Positions 33,091 through 44,566 of a DNA stretch of 64,000 nucleotides are shown in pieces; within the stretch, counting starts at the first letter, position 1; every line of letters starts with the position of its first letter. Origin of the DNA: Gnetum montanum (Eukaryota; Streptophyta; Gnetopsida; Gnetales; Gnetaceae). Made by a program: the position numbers and the translations under genes. The stretch spans positions 1,344 through 65,343 of the forward strand of contig MNCI01002152.1 in the NCBI GenBank assembly GCA_015680685.1. The letters are read 5' to 3'. The notes below the pieces were generated by a model that was not told the DNA's origin, did not search any database, and saw only the letters and a program-made list of their open reading frames with translations.

Positions 33091-34948
33091 GAAAAGAAGG
33101 ACCTTCTTCATTAGGAGTACACCCATAGCTAGTTTTTGTTGTCTTATCAATGTTGGATACATAGCTTAACTCTGATTCTCAAACTTTCCTTTTACCTTTA
33201 AAAAGATCTAAATCTTTTCTTTGTTGATCTCCTATTTGTAACAATTGATATATGTTAATATTGGACTTGACATTTTTAAGATCCTCAACTAAATCATATT
33301 CTCCATTACCATCCAAACCTAGTTTCTTCATCCATTTAAGAGTTTGATTTTTAGTAATTTTCTCTACTTAACCTTATTTATTTTTATTTTTCTCTCTTCT
33401 ACTTAGTTCAAAAAAATTTCCCTTAGTAGATGGATCCAAAATGATGTTTAAATTCCTAGACATAGTTAATCTTTCTTTTTGTCAAAGGTTATATCCATTT
33501 TCTTCATTATGATTACACTCTTCATCTAACAACATATCCTCTTCAGAACTCAATAGAGAAGAGGTATTGTTGGATCCATTATTAGAAGATTTTCCTACAT
33601 AATAAACATTAGATAGCTCATTACCTAATTCAATATCAAGGAAGTTAGACATAACAAGATCATTTTCATCCTCATCTTCTACTACCTTGTTATCTTGATG
33701 CTTATATTTTCTGTTCTTTCTTTCTTCATTGATTTTAACTTTCACCAAAGCTTTTTCTAGCTACACTACTTTATTAGATAAATCTTTTATTAACTATCCC
33801 TTATCAAATTCTCTACTTTCTGACTATTTCTCTATCTTAATACAAGCTGGTCCTAGTAATGCTTTAAGTTGAGAAACATCTTTCACAAGAATCATCGTCT
33901 TTTCTTCTCTTTTTTGAGTTGTGACAATCTCTTCATTGTTCAAGTTTAATTATTTTTCTAACTGTATAACCTCACTAAAGTAGTCATTCAATGTTAGCAA
34001 ATTTGGAGTTCTCCTTAACTAGATTGAAATATTGGGATCTACAACCTTAAGATAGGTTTCTCTAAGCATTTCACTAATAGTCTATACTATCTTTGAAAGA
34101 GCCCACAAATTCATCAAAATTTAATGTTAAAATCTCTAATTGACTCTTTAACTCCTTAGTTAGCTTGTACTAAGCCATAGTACAGTTGCTATTAATTCAA
34201 TTGATTGTCAAATTGGGCCAGGAAAATACTTTCATATTATCTTGGCTTATGATACTATTTCTTAGCATATTTGAATACCAAATCTAAGCCATATATGTTA
34301 TATTTTCCACAAACAACCTACAAGCTTGATCTTGATGTTGAATATTTGCATGAGCTAAAGCTAACTCAAATAAGAGGATGTATTCTTCAACTAAGTAAAC
34401 TTTTCCAAGAATAAAAGGCTTAGGAACATATTTATAAACTACCTTAGAAATATCATTGTAGTTCTAAAATCATAATGGTGTAACTCTTTGTCAATGATTT
34501 ACCATCCTGTTAGAATTCCTTTTGATTGTTGAACTCTTATATTTCTTTAACTTTCTCTTATAGACTAAACTAGAAAAAAGAGGTAATCTTCTTACCCTTC
34601 TAGTTTTTACTCCAGTAATTTTGCCAAACTCAAGAACCTTTTTTTTTATTTTTTTGATGAATAATTAGTCTTATAATCAGAAAATTCTTTAGGACTTTCA
34701 AAATCTTCTAAACTTCCAATCTTTTTTATCATTAACTCAAAATAATAACTTTCAAGCCCTCTTAGTAACAAAAGAACTCTTATTGTGCTAGGACTATTAA
34801 TCTCTTTAAATCTAATGAACTTAGGTAACAAATGTTCTACCCTCCTTCTAACAGCAAAAGAACTATTGGTGCATTAGAATTATTAGGCTTATGAACTTAG
34901 ACAATAAATTACCCTTCTTCTAGTGCCAAAAGAATTGTTGGTGATCAT
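33091..34948 (-). pseudogene. Element A gag
   Basis: ATG at 34948 (MITNNSFGTRRRV). An open piece at 34831-34646 (LPKFIRFKEINSPSTIRVLL) leads to a helical region at 34400-34000 (EYILLFELALAHANIQHQDQ, KLTKELKSQLEILTLNFDEF) typical of gag. An acidic/basic linker is open at 33748-33482 (RKNRKYKHQDNKVVEDEDEN, SSEEDMLLDEECNHNEENG). No CCHC knuckle could be read. Many stops. Structural protein of the particle. Confidence 0.6.
34757..34947 (-). repeat. Imperfect tandem repeat at the gag start of element A
   Basis: Units 34757-34839, 34840-34911 and 34912-34947 (partial) each carry C-C-C-T-x-x-T, then a run ending AAAAGAA(C/T)T then TATTG or TTG, and the first two end with (T/C)TTATGAACTTAG-type sequence. 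It duplicates the N-terminal gag codons about two and a half times. Confidence 0.65.
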
Positions 34949-34961
34949 TTGGGACCACCAA

Positions 34962-37191
34962 CATTGGAGGCCTCTCATCTCATGACCTTGGGGATCATGG
35001 GAAATGAAGATGTTCCTCAAAATAGGGTTTAGTGCTTGCTAATCTTCTGGCAACACCAGGGCTTAAATACCTCTAAATAAACTTAGTAGTTATGAAATGA
35101 ACTAAACTTGAGTATGTGCTTGCTATTGTAAATGTTGAAATGCTTGGATTCATGTATGAAATTATAACTACCTATCATAAGAGAAATTCAGCTATCTTTA
35201 GCAAATACTATAAGTTGTTTGAGATTCCTATTTTGTCAAATCACTTAGTCTATATAGTCCCTATAGTATGATACTTGAAACACAAAATATCACAAAAATT
35301 ATTGAGCACAATTCTGCCAATCTACTTGTAGTTCCCCCAAGAGAGAAAATTCCACAAGAAAATTAGAAATAGAGTGGGATTCAATGGATTTTAGAAAGAG
35401 AAAATTAAGGAGAGTAGATTTTTATAAATCTTATACATTTAGGCAAGATAAATTAAACATAAAGAAACACTTCATAATAAAGCTATTTCAATTTGAGTAT
35501 TACAAATTGCCCAAACCTTCTAAGTTCAATAAGAAAATTCATAGAATACAATCTTATTCACTACCAAACTAAATATCTAGGGAATTTATTCAAAACTACC
35601 TTAAAAGTTATAACTTCTATAGAGAGTTATGAGAGAATCAAGCCATATTTAGGAAGTTTCTTCTTAACAATTACAACCTTACCAATATCAAGGAGATCTA
35701 TCTATAACTTCCATGGGAGTTTATAACTTTCACTGAAAATTTTTAATTTCTAAAGAAATTAAAGTTATATTTATCAAATGATTATAAATTTTCCCCTTTT
35801 CAAATCTTAAACCTCCCCTTTTAAAATTACTAGTTGTCATTTGAATCAACCATAAGTTTTTGTTTATAATGATTTATTTTTTAATTAAAATTGTTATTAA
35901 GTCCATGTGACCTTAATATACATGGTTTCATATTTGGTGTGCTTTGTGTCGATGTTTGCGTTTCATGGCTATCATGTCCATTATCATGGTACCTCCATTG
36001 CATGTAGTTCTTGTGTGTCCTAGATCCCTTGCTTTTGCTCGTGGATCCTACTACTATGATTCTACAGGCATGGCACTCCCAATGATCTCATCCTTGTTCT
36101 CTATACTCATTATTCTACTTGGTGCTACTCCAAAATAGATACCTCTATCACAAACAAGAAATCTACAAATTTAGACCCTACTTTGGTTCTCACCACGTCA
36201 ATGCCCTGCTATTGCATGACCCTTTGTGAGGTGAAACTTGTGTGTGGGTGGTTGTAGAGGAGCTTCCATTCAAATTTCTAGTGCTAATGTGGAGAAATTT
36301 TCCATGAAAAATACCCTTTGCTTAGGGTTATACAACCTACATTTTTTTTAAAAATATATGATAGCCACTACATTGGGGCTTCTTTTGATTTTGAGTGTGA
36401 AGCCAAATTTCTAATTCTTGTAGGTTTGCATGCTCATTTTTGCTTTGGAAAATTGATTTTGTATATACCTTCTTATGAATTGGAGGGCTTGTGTTCTTCT
36501 GCAAGTTTTTGAAATTTTATTTGCTTTCTGCACTTCATATTGCCATGTTTTTTTTTTCTATAGCAAGGGTTTCTCTTCTAGAATAATGATGAATTTTTTT
36601 AGATAATTTTGTTGAATATTTCAACCACCGTTTAAAAAGAATCTTGTTAATTTTGCTTACTTTGTGTTGAAATTATGATCTCTTTTTGCCAACATTCATC
36701 AAATTCTACTAATCCTTTGAACTAGATATTTTCCTCTTTTTTTGTTCAAAATTCATAACTCTACAACTTAATTTTCTACCATTATTTGGAAGCCACCATA
36801 TGTTGAATATATCATTATGAATTGTAATGACCAAAGCATAACAATGGATTTTTATGTAATGCAATTACTTGTCAATTTTCCTAAGAAGTTCTTGCATAGT
36901 TTTAGGGAAAATGGATACACCAGTTTATCCACTTTATTTTTTATCATTCTTTGAAACATCCAATTTACCATTAAAACTAAAACTGATAAACTAATACAAT
37001 GTAAGAACCAATGATGATACAACTACAATACACTAACTTGCAATTCCCAAATCATTTCCCAAATTTCACCTCCACCATTATACATNCTATAACTTTTATC
37101 TTCCAATCATCATTGAAAAGCTAAATTGTGCAATTTAGTTCTCGATATTATCGCATAAAATCTACTCCATCAAAATGGTGTCAATGTGACA
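34962..37191 (-). repeat. 5' LTR of element A
   Basis: 2230 bp. Sense start TGTCACATTGACACC at 37191. N at 37086 replaces about 190 bases that are present in the other LTR (about 27707-27898), so this copy is longer in reality. The sense end near 34962 is followed by TTGGTGGTCCCAAATG; I could not assign a tRNA to this as primer site. Confidence 0.75.
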
Positions 37192-38873
37192 AGAAGCTTC
37201 TATGTCATTAACAAAGTTTTGAATTGGTAGAGCCTTTTTCTGAATCACCTCTTCCAAGGTTTCTTCCTCCTGCTTATCACATATTCATACATCTCTTTTT
37301 CTAATAGATGGATCTCGATTATATTCCTTGACTGATTCTCTCTTTTTTAACTCAACTTCCTCCTTTGCCACTTGGCCGGTTGACCTCTATATTCGATGGA
37401 AGGTCATCTTGGATAGTCTACCTTGGCCATAGACTCCAAGGGTTTCCATAATTTTATTCCACAACCCATTGACAATGTGCCTAAGCTACTCCCTTTGGAG
37501 AAATTCATGGCCTAGGCATCTATGTAGAAGAAAGTAGTATCTACCCATCAGCACATCAAGGGATTTGTATGTCCCTTATTTCTAGCCCTAGATTTACTTT
37601 CTAAGATTTGACACCCTAGAGTAAGTTTGATATTTGTCATTGAAGAATTCAAGTATGATACTCTACCTTCTAATAAAGTATGATACTCTACCTTATGATA
37701 AATTCTGGTTTCAATGATCTATACTAGCTTTCTATTTCTTTGATGAGTGTCTAAGGGAACAACTTAAGATTTTTTTAGCCACTTTCAATATTCTATATGG
37801 CACAAGCATCATGAAATGCTTGAAGGTGATGTTGTGGATCTATGTTATACCCACCTTCAAACATAAGAATATTATTGATATCTACTCACTTGATGTGACT
37901 ATCTCTTACATTCCTAGTTGAAATGTACACCACTTCCCTTATGTTGATCATGCTAAGAGTTTCGAATAGGGGTTTTCATGGTCATAGGGTTCATATGCTT
38001 GGTTGTAGTGATGTTCCTTTTGGTACTCATGCCACTCTCTTTCTTCATGTTTGTCCCTATCCCTTCATGGTTCATGTTCATCATCCTCTTCATCAAGATA
38101 CCTTTGATGATTCCCATGTCTATCATGAGCCCAATTTCTCTTCTAGTCATGATCTCTAAATCTTTGTCCCCTTTTGTAGAGTTTACCAAAGATCATGAGG
38201 AGGACGATGAAGCAGTTGAAGAATGATGTTGGCTAGTTCTCCTTCTAATACTCTGGAATCCATCTCTTTGTGATCTAATAGAAACTCTAGGCCTTGAGTT
38301 CCACTTGTATTTAGAGTCCTTCGCTTCTCTTCTTGATGTCTCTACAAAGGATTAATATAGTTGTTCCTTAACAAGTTCTTATAGAAAAATAATAAGCATT
38401 TTTGAATGGACTTCATGATTATGGTGAATTTTCTCTACTATAAATTCATCACCATCAAGTTCTTCTAGCACAATATAAGAGTTAACCTACTCTCCATTGT
38501 TATTCTCATTTTTTGTCCCCATAGCAATGTTTCTGTACACTTGTGCATCTGTGGATTAGTAGGATCTTATCATGTGTTTGATCACATGATACTCCTCTTG
38601 TACATGGCTTAGATTCATTCCCCTTAATGTTTTTTGAAGCATGGCGAGTGCTGAACACTCTGAAGGTAGAACGATGTTGTCTTGTAAGTCTCTTCACCTC
38701 AACTTTCCATCTTGATGAAAGATGAATGTAAAACTAGAATAATAAGGATTTATGTAAGCATATGAGATCCTTGTTTTCATAGGCATACTCCAGTCTTCAT
38801 CATCATGTGTTCTATCATTGTTATTTTGTAGTTATGTGGCAAGTGACAATTTTTCCTTAAGTGTTGAAGCCAT
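37192..38873 (-). pseudogene. Element H gag (family 1)
   Basis: ATG at 38873 (MASTLKEKLSLAT), equivalent to the start in element B. The minus strand has DDEDWSMPMKTRISYAYINP, an RDH-rich segment at 38190-37950 (opens out of frame as a Met-rich ORF), and from 37900 to 37330 the gag core, parallel to 12800-12250 of element B (TGGCCTAGGCATC and GTAGTATCTACCCATC blocks align with TGGCCTAGGATTG and GTAGTACTTGTCCATG). Cut off at 37191 by the element A LTR. Frames badly broken. Confidence 0.6.
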
Positions 38874-38997
38874 TTTTATATATGTGACACTTAATTATGT
38901 GTGTGTTATTGAAATTTTTTCAATGTATAAGGATATACTTTGGGATTCTTAATACAATGAACTTTGTAAGATTAATTACTTAGCCCACATTGACACA

Positions 38998-39015
38998 TCC
39001 CTAGCAACATTTCCA
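38998..39015 (-). promoter_or_regulatory. Primer binding site of element H (decayed)
   Basis: In sense TGGAAATGTTGCTAGGGA, one base from the LTR end, alignable with the tRNA-Asp complement TGGCGCCGTTGCCGGGGA; more worn than in B and G. Confidence 0.6.
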
Positions 39016-39016
39016 A

Positions 39017-39894
39017 TGATGAGTGATGGAGCAATCCCAACACTCTACCATTCAAGTCATGAGTGCTAGTGCACAACCAGATCATAATCCGTTGATAGAA
39101 AATGTAATTATGCTAGTGATTGATATTAACTTCATGACCATCATCTTCTCACCTTGATTTAGTGAAGTCTAGTGTATGGTTTAACTCACAATCAAGCATA
39201 TGTTATGTGATGTTGTAGGACTCATTTTACTTCTAAGTACAAACATAATGAAAATGAAGTTAAATGGTAAATCTAAAAAATGATAAAAATGTAAATCTAT
39301 TATATCCTATAGCAATGTGCATCCATTCTTAGCTTACTAAACATGCCTTGGACTCATGTAACCATTACTAGGATTACCAAGTGAATTCACCACTAAGAGA
39401 GTCTAGTGAAACCACTACTAGGTTACCAAATGATTACACTTTAATGCTCAAAACCACTAGTACTCATTCCACTTTACTAATGAATAAGTAAAATAAAGTG
39501 CTTGGAAAATGTAAATGATTAAGCTAAGAAAACAAGAAAATTATGCTAAGTAAACAAATAAAACTAAGTGGATGATACAATGATGGAAAGACATCTTAAT
39601 CTTTATTGTTGTCATAAACTATATCCAAGTATAATTCACTTGAATAAATGTTCCATTCAACTACTAAACATCATAATGCCGGCATTCACTTTATCACTAA
39701 ATACAAAAATAAATTGCAAGAGTTTCTCTAAGACTTGGGAAGAAAAGTTGTTGATTGTATGCCCAAGTGTCAGTAGTTATAGGGTTGCACAAATCCTAAG
39801 ACATTGCATCAATGATAACATAACATGGATTATGACATTGTTAATACAATCTCATTATAGTGATATCGTATTCTCCAAAAATTTAACTTTTTCA
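39017..39894 (-). repeat. Family-1 LTR of element H, internal sequence on both sides
   Basis: 878 bp, sense start TGAAAAAGTT, sense end CACTCATCA at 39017. On its left are primer site and gag; on its right a purine-rich boundary and the downstream ORF. So it is at once the 5' LTR of one internal region and the 3' LTR of another. Contains the GGATTACCAAG / GGTTACCAAA pair (39370-39428). Confidence 0.75.
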
Positions 39895-39945
39895 TATCCC
39901 TGCAACTAACTAGAAACTTGTCCTCAAGTTAAAGTAAAATGACAA
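39895..39945 (-). other. Polypurine-type 3' boundary adjoining the element H LTR
   Basis: In sense AACTTGAGGACAAGTTTC then TTAGTTGCAGGGATA before the LTR start, the same layout as in elements B and G. Confidence 0.6.
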
Positions 39946-40089
39946 TAGCGTCCCCTTCAAAATTTCTAGGTAAATTCAACTTAACATGACCAACTAACTA
40001 TTTACCTGACTTAGAATGTTGTAGTGGTGTTTTTACAAAATAACACAGTAACATGATAAAACACAAAATCAAAATCAAAATTTGTAGTA

Positions 40090-41668
40090 GCACGATGTAG
40101 TTCATGTTCTAGGTAGTGGAGGCTATTCCATTAGCTTCTTTCCCTTATCATTAGGCTTTTGAAATTGACAGTGATTTAGGAGTGCTTGAAGCTTCTCTAC
40201 TTTTTTCCTTGGATCATATACCATCCATGCTTGTTAAACAATGTTGGATGAAGTAGGTACATCCCATGGACATGGTATCTATGGAAACATTTTGTTGGCT
40301 TTCATGTACTAGGCCACAAACTGCCTTCTTTCCTCTTCAAAAGCTCTGGTTTTCTTTTTAAGTTGTTGGTAATCTAACATTCAATGTGCTAGGTTCACTA
40401 CTACATCCTTTTACTACTAGTAGCTAGCTTTAACAATTTCTAGTTCGGGGTTTTCCACATGTAATTTTTGTAGTGCATCTTTTTTGTTGGCAAACTTCTT
40501 CTTGTACATGGCATAAACTATCGCTACCTATTACTCAAGCCCATTCTAAGGCGTTCTTACTATTAACATGGCTAAGTTAGCGTAGCAAAGGTTTATTAAC
40601 CCCATGTCTTTATTCTTCACCTTGGCCTAGTGGACATGGGCAAGACTATCCAAGATGGGTTTCCAATCTAGATTTTAGACAAAGGGGGAATTGATTTTGG
40701 CCTTTTCCATCTAGATTTCTTTTTCATTTATTTTCTTATAAATGCCCACCCTATCTCTAAAATTCTCCTTCAGTTGCTCATGTTTCTTGGCCTTATTCTA
40801 CCATATGCTTATTTCGATTATATATTTTTTATGAATGGTGCATACTTCCTTGATTAAGAAGTTCTTATTTTCTCTACCCAAGCAAATCATATCTTAGTGG
40901 ACTCTCATGAGTTTTTCTCTTAGTTGGTGAATGTTTTCCTTGAGAACATTTTTCTAATTTTCTACATTTATCAACTTGCTATTGTTAATAATGAGCTTTT
41001 TTTTTTCTTCTTATAAGGCGATGAGAGCTCTAACATGTGCAAATGTTAATGAATTTGTGACAAATGCATTCCACATTGCCTTTTCATTCTCCTTCTCCAT
41101 CTACATGTTCTAGCCAATTAAATACCTCATGTGATTAGTTCTGAACTAATCAAGTTGGTCTAACAATATGAACTGTGCAGGCTCTCTCTTTTCAACTCTT
41201 AGAATTACTAACTCTTCTTGTAGCCTTTGTACTTCATTTTTAGCATGTTCAACTTTGGTTTATGCCATAACCAACTTTTCCTTTGTGGAAATTAAATTAG
41301 ACTATACTACAATGATATCACTTAGGATATTAAAAATATTTTACATGACTTCGCCCATCTGCAATAGTCTATCCAGTATATCCTCGTGTTTTGTAGGATT
41401 CATTAGGATACCAGCAAGCATTTGAGCATCTCTTGCTCCAAAAATATCAACCGATGACACAATAGGAACATTAAATGATTCTTTGATATGGTTTGTTATA
41501 ACTTTAGTTGCTCCTACTACATCTTTGTGCTACATAATCACCACTGTGACTCCTTCACCAATTTCTAGCATGACTTGGAATGATCAACATTCCCTAAGAT
41601 TTGTTGTGCCCAATCATCCTCTCCTCCTATTTTTAATGACATGTTTCCACTTGCTAGATATGTGGAAA
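40090..41668 (-). pseudogene. Family-1 downstream ORF, C-terminal coiled-coil part (right of H LTR)
   Basis: Collinear with 1900-3300 and 62430-63900 (for instance ACATCCCATGGACATGG at 40259 against ACATCCCAAGTACATGG at 62557, and TTTGTGCTACATAATCACCA near 41524 against GGTGCTACATCACCA near 3279). Minus-strand frames are Glu/Lys/Leu-rich with frequent stops, as expected of the coiled coil. It is severed at 41668 by an LTR in the opposite orientation. 39946-40089 is untranslated sequence of the same element. Confidence 0.55.
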
Positions 41669-42376
41669 TGATGGACCTGATAGAGCTTTCTCTCACTTTG
41701 TATAGATGGGCATGCATTGGCATAACCTCATTGATGTATCCCTGTTGATGCATGGTTAGATGCATTAATGTTGATGCAAGAAAAGCCTATATAAATTTGA
41801 TTGTCACCTACATTTATGACATCTTAAATTCATAGCATAGGGAAGCCCTTGTAGTTTCATTTCTCTAGAGCTATAATATCTTCCCTCTAAGTGCCTCACT
41901 ATGAATTAAAGAGATTGTACAGTGCTTTATTTGAATACCATGTACTTGAATACATTAGCATGAATGGAAATAAAGTCAAGATTTATGATATTCATTGTAG
42001 CACTTGGATTAGTTTACTCTTTCCTACTTGCACTTTTTTTTCAATGCAATTGACATTCATTATTTCAATTAATTAATATAATTAGTCATAAAATCATAAG
42101 TATGACCACTTCGAGCATGACTAGTTGTGCTTGGTAATCCCAACAATGGTCATTTGGTATGCCCAATAATAACCACTTGGTAACCTAGTCGCATTGATAC
42201 TAGTTTAGGATGTGTGCAATAAGTGGGAACAATTACTTTCTGTTAGGATAGCTAGTTATTATATTAGCTAGTTAGATAATTAAGTGTTAATTCTTCATTA
42301 AACTATTTACCTAATAGGATAAGAAAATATATAAAAATACTTATAAAAATGAACATCATGAGCCCTAACTCACATT
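41669..42376 (+). mobile_element. Family-1 LTR fragment, plus strand
   Basis: Starts TGATGGACCTGATAGAGC and runs in the order of family-1 LTRs: GATGCATGG/GATGCATTAATG repeats, CTATATAAAT TATA-like element (about 41789), the CTTGGTAATCCC...CTTGGTAACC block (42130-42196), then stops at N 42377. The last 400 bases are the left arm of the palindrome. Confidence 0.65.
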
Positions 42377-42769
42377 NGGGCTCATGATGTTCATTTTTAT
42401 AAGTATTTTTATATATTTTCTTATCCTATTAGGTAAATAGTTTAATGAAGAATTAACAGTTAATTATCTAACTAGCTAATAGAATAACTAGCTATCCTAA
42501 CAGAAAGTAATTGTTCCCACTTATTGCACACATCCTAAACTAGTATCAATGCGACTAGGTTACCAAGTGGTTATTATTGGGCATACCAAATGACCATTGT
42601 TGGGATTACCAAGCACAACTAGTCATGCTCGAAGTGGTCATACTTATGATTTTATGACTAATTATATTAATTAATTGAAATAATGAATGTCAATTGCATT
42701 GAAAAAAAAGTGCAAGTAGGAAAGAGTAAACTAATCCAAGTGCTACAATGAATATCATAAATCTTGACT
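41974..42769. repeat. Near-perfect inverted repeat around an N (probable assembly artefact)
   Basis: Arms 41974-42365 and 42378-42769 are 392 bases each and differ at only about two places. The centre includes N 42377 and the right arm ends at N 42770. It consists of family-1 LTR sequence folded back on itself. Same design as 25079-25602. Confidence 0.85.
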
Positions 42770-42770
42770 N

Positions 42771-43618
42771 TCTATAAGTTACTTCTCCCATATCTTTGGC
42801 CACCTCTTTCTTTTGATTACTCTCTTCCTCTTAAGTTACCTCTTAAAGGTTACCTTTGGTCTTAAAAGATGATTGATATTTCTTAAGATAAAAATTTCTT
42901 CCTCTACCACTCCACCCCTTTGAGGATTTTATGCTACATAAGCATTTTTTTAACCTTAGTTTGGTATTTTTAGCTTTACAAGAGTTTTAAGAAATGAGAC
43001 TAACTCATTAATGGTGTAACTAGAGAGGTATTTTGTTTGCATGATGATAATGATTACATGAGTGAACTTATAATCCATATAAAATATTTATATCACATTT
43101 TTTCATCTTTTCCTCCATGGTGTAGTTACAATTGAATTCAATAATATCTCTAAGGTTTATGATAAGTCTTTCCAAAAAGTATACAACTAGCTCACCCTTC
43201 ATCATCTTCATATTATTAAATTCTATCCTAATATTTAGCTCTTTAAGCTTCCTATCTATCATGCTACTATTAATTCTTCTTGGAGTATGTCCCAATACTA
43301 TTTTATGATCTCTTTACAAATAACCCTAGTCTTAATGGACTCATTGAAACTTGTACAAATTATCATTCTAGCTAGGACATCTAACTTTTTGTCCTTTTTC
43401 TACTTACTTATTTTGTTCTCTACTTAATGTATTCTCTAATTGCTTATTTTTTTTCTACTTAATGTATTTACATTTTAGGGAATATCCAATCTATTTTTAA
43501 TAAATATCCAAACCTAATTTAATTGCAATAGATATCTCATCAAATAGGACCAACAGGAACAATTTTAAAACTAATTAAAGATAACACTACCCCTTGAAAT
43601 GTCTTTTGTAGAGGCCAT
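42771..43618 (-). pseudogene. Ty1/copia-type gag remnant
   Basis: ATG at 43618 (MASTKDISRG). 43295-43068 is open and contains DRKLKELNIRIEFNNMKMMK, GELVVYFLERLIINLRDI and NYTMEEKMKKCDINILYGL, the L-x-x-E-F-x-x-(L/M)-K-M-x-x-G-E-x-V-x-x-Y-F-x-R helix typical of copia gag (UBN2 type). Downstream a Lys/Gly/Arg-rich stretch (SKGWSGRGRNFYLKKYQSS) resembles the part before the zinc knuckle. It stops at N 42770. No LTR of its own could be found. The assignment rests on one motif. Confidence 0.55.
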
Positions 43619-44504
43619 CTTCTTCTCTAGATTTTTTCACCCTTCAAATTTGATACCTCTTGTCATGTTACATAGGAGAAATAAGGTCCTCCTTATCTCC
43701 AAAAATCTAAAATCTAAGCTTCAAAATTTTTCAAAAAACTCAACCAAGAGCTAATCATGAATGGATGAGGTTATGGATTCTTCAAAAAATATGTGTTTTA
43801 TAGTTTTGAATTGATATTGACTTTTTTTTTATTTCCTTTTTGTAGGGGAGGGTTTGGATCCTCACTAGATGACTCTATGTACCCCAAGCATAGATAGTCA
43901 ACATGAAACTTTCATGATACTTTTGTTCAACATGATGGTATGTCAAATCAACATACCTATTAAAATAGAACATGTAACTTGGAAACTCCAAGCTATATCA
44001 TTTAATCAAAATTGGGTTATGGGAGGGGGTTACAACCTAAAATCTATTTGATTATATATATCCAACATGATATTTTCATAAAACTCAAGCAAAACATGCA
44101 TAATGACATCATGATGGTCTTAAATTAGGATATCCCTTGGAGTCAAACCTCTAACTTACAAACCAAAAATCACATGCTTGAACAAAGGAAGTAACATACA
44201 ATATAAGACTACTAAAACTATTCAATCTATCACACTACACAAATTTTCTAATTTCTTTTATGTAAATTTTTTTATTCTTAATTCAACATTATCCATTGGA
44301 ATCAAACCTATGATCACTATTGTCTATATATCTTTGTAATAATAATTAAAAATAATAAAACATATCTTTATAATAATGATGAGGATGAAGAACATTATTG
44401 ATGTACTTATTTTTGATTTCTAAATGTTAGGATTCTAGCTTGTTTTTATAGGGATATTCAAGTTTGTCTCAAATAAAAATGGTAAACCATGTCAAGAATA
44501 ATAA
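43619..44504. other. AT-rich stretch with nothing identified
   Basis: No coding frame longer than 60 codons that looks real, no LTR termini, no clear tandem repeat. It may be old decayed repeat or flanking DNA of element C. Confidence 0.4.
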
Positions 44505-44566
44505 TGAGGTATTAGCCTAATGGTAAGACTCTTTATTTTAAAGCTCTAGATCATGGGTTCAATTAT
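44505..44566 (+). other. tRNA-like sequence with A-box and B-box-like motifs
   Basis: TTAGCCTAATGGTAAGA (A-box-like, about 44514-44530) and ATGGGTTCAATTATT (B-box-like, about 44553-44567) are about 40 bases apart, as in tRNA genes or tRNA-derived SINE heads. An acceptor stem cannot be paired, so not a functional tRNA. It abuts the element C LTR. Confidence 0.35.

Larger units (their letters stand above)
25235..37191 (-). mobile_element. Element A: Ty3/gypsy retrotransposon with gag-pol
   Basis: About 12 kb. LTRs at 25235-28008 and 34962-37191 flank an internal region whose minus strand encodes gag, protease, an RNase H-like domain, RT, RNase H and integrase in that order. The LTR sense start is TGTCACATT (right copy) or TATCACATT (left copy). 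It is in every part interrupted by stops. Ns at 25353, 25603 and 37086 interrupt both LTRs. A target duplication cannot be shown because the left LTR runs into another gag stub and the right LTR abuts element H gag. Confidence 0.8.

Noticed and set aside
37923-38226. Overlapping open frames on both strands, one rich in His/Tyr, one in Met
   Set aside because: Shadows of the Arg/Asp/His-rich segment of the minus-strand gag of element H, which has strongly biased codons.
41974-42769. MITE or foldback transposon
   Set aside because: The palindrome is built from LTR sequence, its arms are nearly identical among strongly decayed neighbours, and it is bracketed by Ns; an assembly artefact is more likely.
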